From positions 1 to 64,000 of the forward strand of contig CAZWLY010000010.1 of assembly GCA_964634465.1 (NCBI GenBank): DNA of 64,000 nt, given 5' to 3'. Below the pieces are notes generated by a model. The model was not told the origin of the DNA. It searched no databases and worked only from the letters and a program-made list of their open reading frames with translations. Source of the stretch: CAZWLY01 sp964634465. GTDB taxonomy: Bacteria > Desulfobacterota > Desulfarculia > G963662305. The translations under genes were made by a program, and so were the position numbers. Positions 63,810 to 64,000 of the stretch are shown in pieces. Every line of letters starts with the position of its first letter. Positions within the stretch are counted from its first letter, which is position 1.

Positions 63810-64000
63810 CGCTCCCTCCTCAGCTCGGCCGTCAGACCGGCCATGTCCGGCGGCGGCTCCGCCGTCAGTTCCATCATCTCCCCGGTGACGGGGTGTTCGA
63901 AGGCCAGATAGCCGGCGTGGAGCATCTGGCGGTCGATCTTGGCCAAGGCCGCCCTGGCCGGTCCGGACAGCTTTTTCTCCCTGGCTCGGGAGCCGTAGAC
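63806..64000 (-). CDS. RluA/RluD-family pseudouridine synthase (C-terminus only)
   Basis: The last 64 codons are visible. RQMLHAGYLAFEHPVTGEMMELTAEPPPDM is the characteristic C-terminal strand-and-tail of RluD-type 23S rRNA pseudouridine synthases. The catalytic aspartate and any S4 domain lie beyond the right edge. The stop overlaps the coaE start. Confidence 0.85.
   Translation of the reverse strand, partial: VYGSRAREKKLSGPARAALAKIDRQMLHAGYLAFEHPVTGEMMELTAEPPPDMAGLTAELRRER

Overview
The window is GC-rich, densely packed bacterial chromosome. The gene set points to an anaerobic, metabolically versatile Desulfobacterota-like (deltaproteobacterial) organism. The evidence is a CooC/AcsF-type nickel-insertion ATPase next to a DUF3786 protein (Wood-Ljungdahl/CODH accessory genes), several TRAP transporters, an ETF/acyl-CoA dehydrogenase operon, a LarA homologue, a beta-keto acid cleavage enzyme, a sigma-54 regulator with a cysteine-rich PAS domain, and a tRNA-tuf cluster of the thrU-tyrU-glyT-thrT-tufB type. 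The taxonomic placement is inference. No rRNA, insertion sequence, CRISPR array or prophage was found.

Layout. 1-661: start of tuf preceded by four tRNA genes and two tandem promoters, all on minus. 888-2882: spermidine cluster speD, a diverged speD paralogue and speE, behind a structured leader. 2969-3463: AT-richer HNH endonuclease gene. 3649-5448: DUF3786, CooC/AcsF ATPase and an unknown protein. 5462-8085: XRE-cupin regulator, a bPH-like membrane protein, an HDOD protein and a structured intergenic region. 8151-12276: TAXI-type TRAP transporter operon. 12314-16768: acyl-CoA ligase, 3-hydroxyacyl-CoA dehydrogenase and DUF362 iron-sulfur protein, with copies of a dispersed palindromic repeat around the ligase. 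17003-22258 (minus): glycolate oxidase subunits plus a glyoxylate aminotransferase, which together would turn glycolate into glycine. 22353-25822: DUF4412 protein, LarA and an M20 amidohydrolase.

25830-32337 (minus) is the most system-like locus: TetR, cyclase-family hydrolase, beta-keto acid cleavage enzyme, a complete DctPQM TRAP transporter and an SMP-30 lactonase, preceded by a sigma-70-like promoter and a perfect palindromic operator. It reads as a regulated uptake and degradation pathway for an unidentified organic acid or lactone. 32615-36327 (minus): TrmJ, protein kinase-like protein, universal stress protein, LpdD-like prenyl-flavin chaperone, UbiX and a small protein, ended by a terminator. 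36469-41588: secreted lipase-like hydrolase, a truncated PD-(D/E)XK remnant, sigma-54 regulator coupled to a DUF6125-like protein, and GntR coupled to an iron-sulfur protein. 41927-45273 (minus): etfB-etfA-PAS-acyl-CoA dehydrogenase. 45362-46317: a two-gene membrane-protein island bounded by a 13-bp inverted repeat.

46402-50440: MOT1-like molybdate/sulfate permease behind a duplicated operator, EamA exporter, and a pentapeptide-repeat protein with a channel-like C-terminus. 50804-56794: uvrA, a small membrane protein, rmuC and an orphan DNA methyltransferase. 56935-61815: grpE-dnaK and groES-groEL, without dnaJ, hrcA or CIRCE. 62158-64000 (minus): polyprenyl diphosphate synthase, coaE and the end of a pseudouridine synthase gene.
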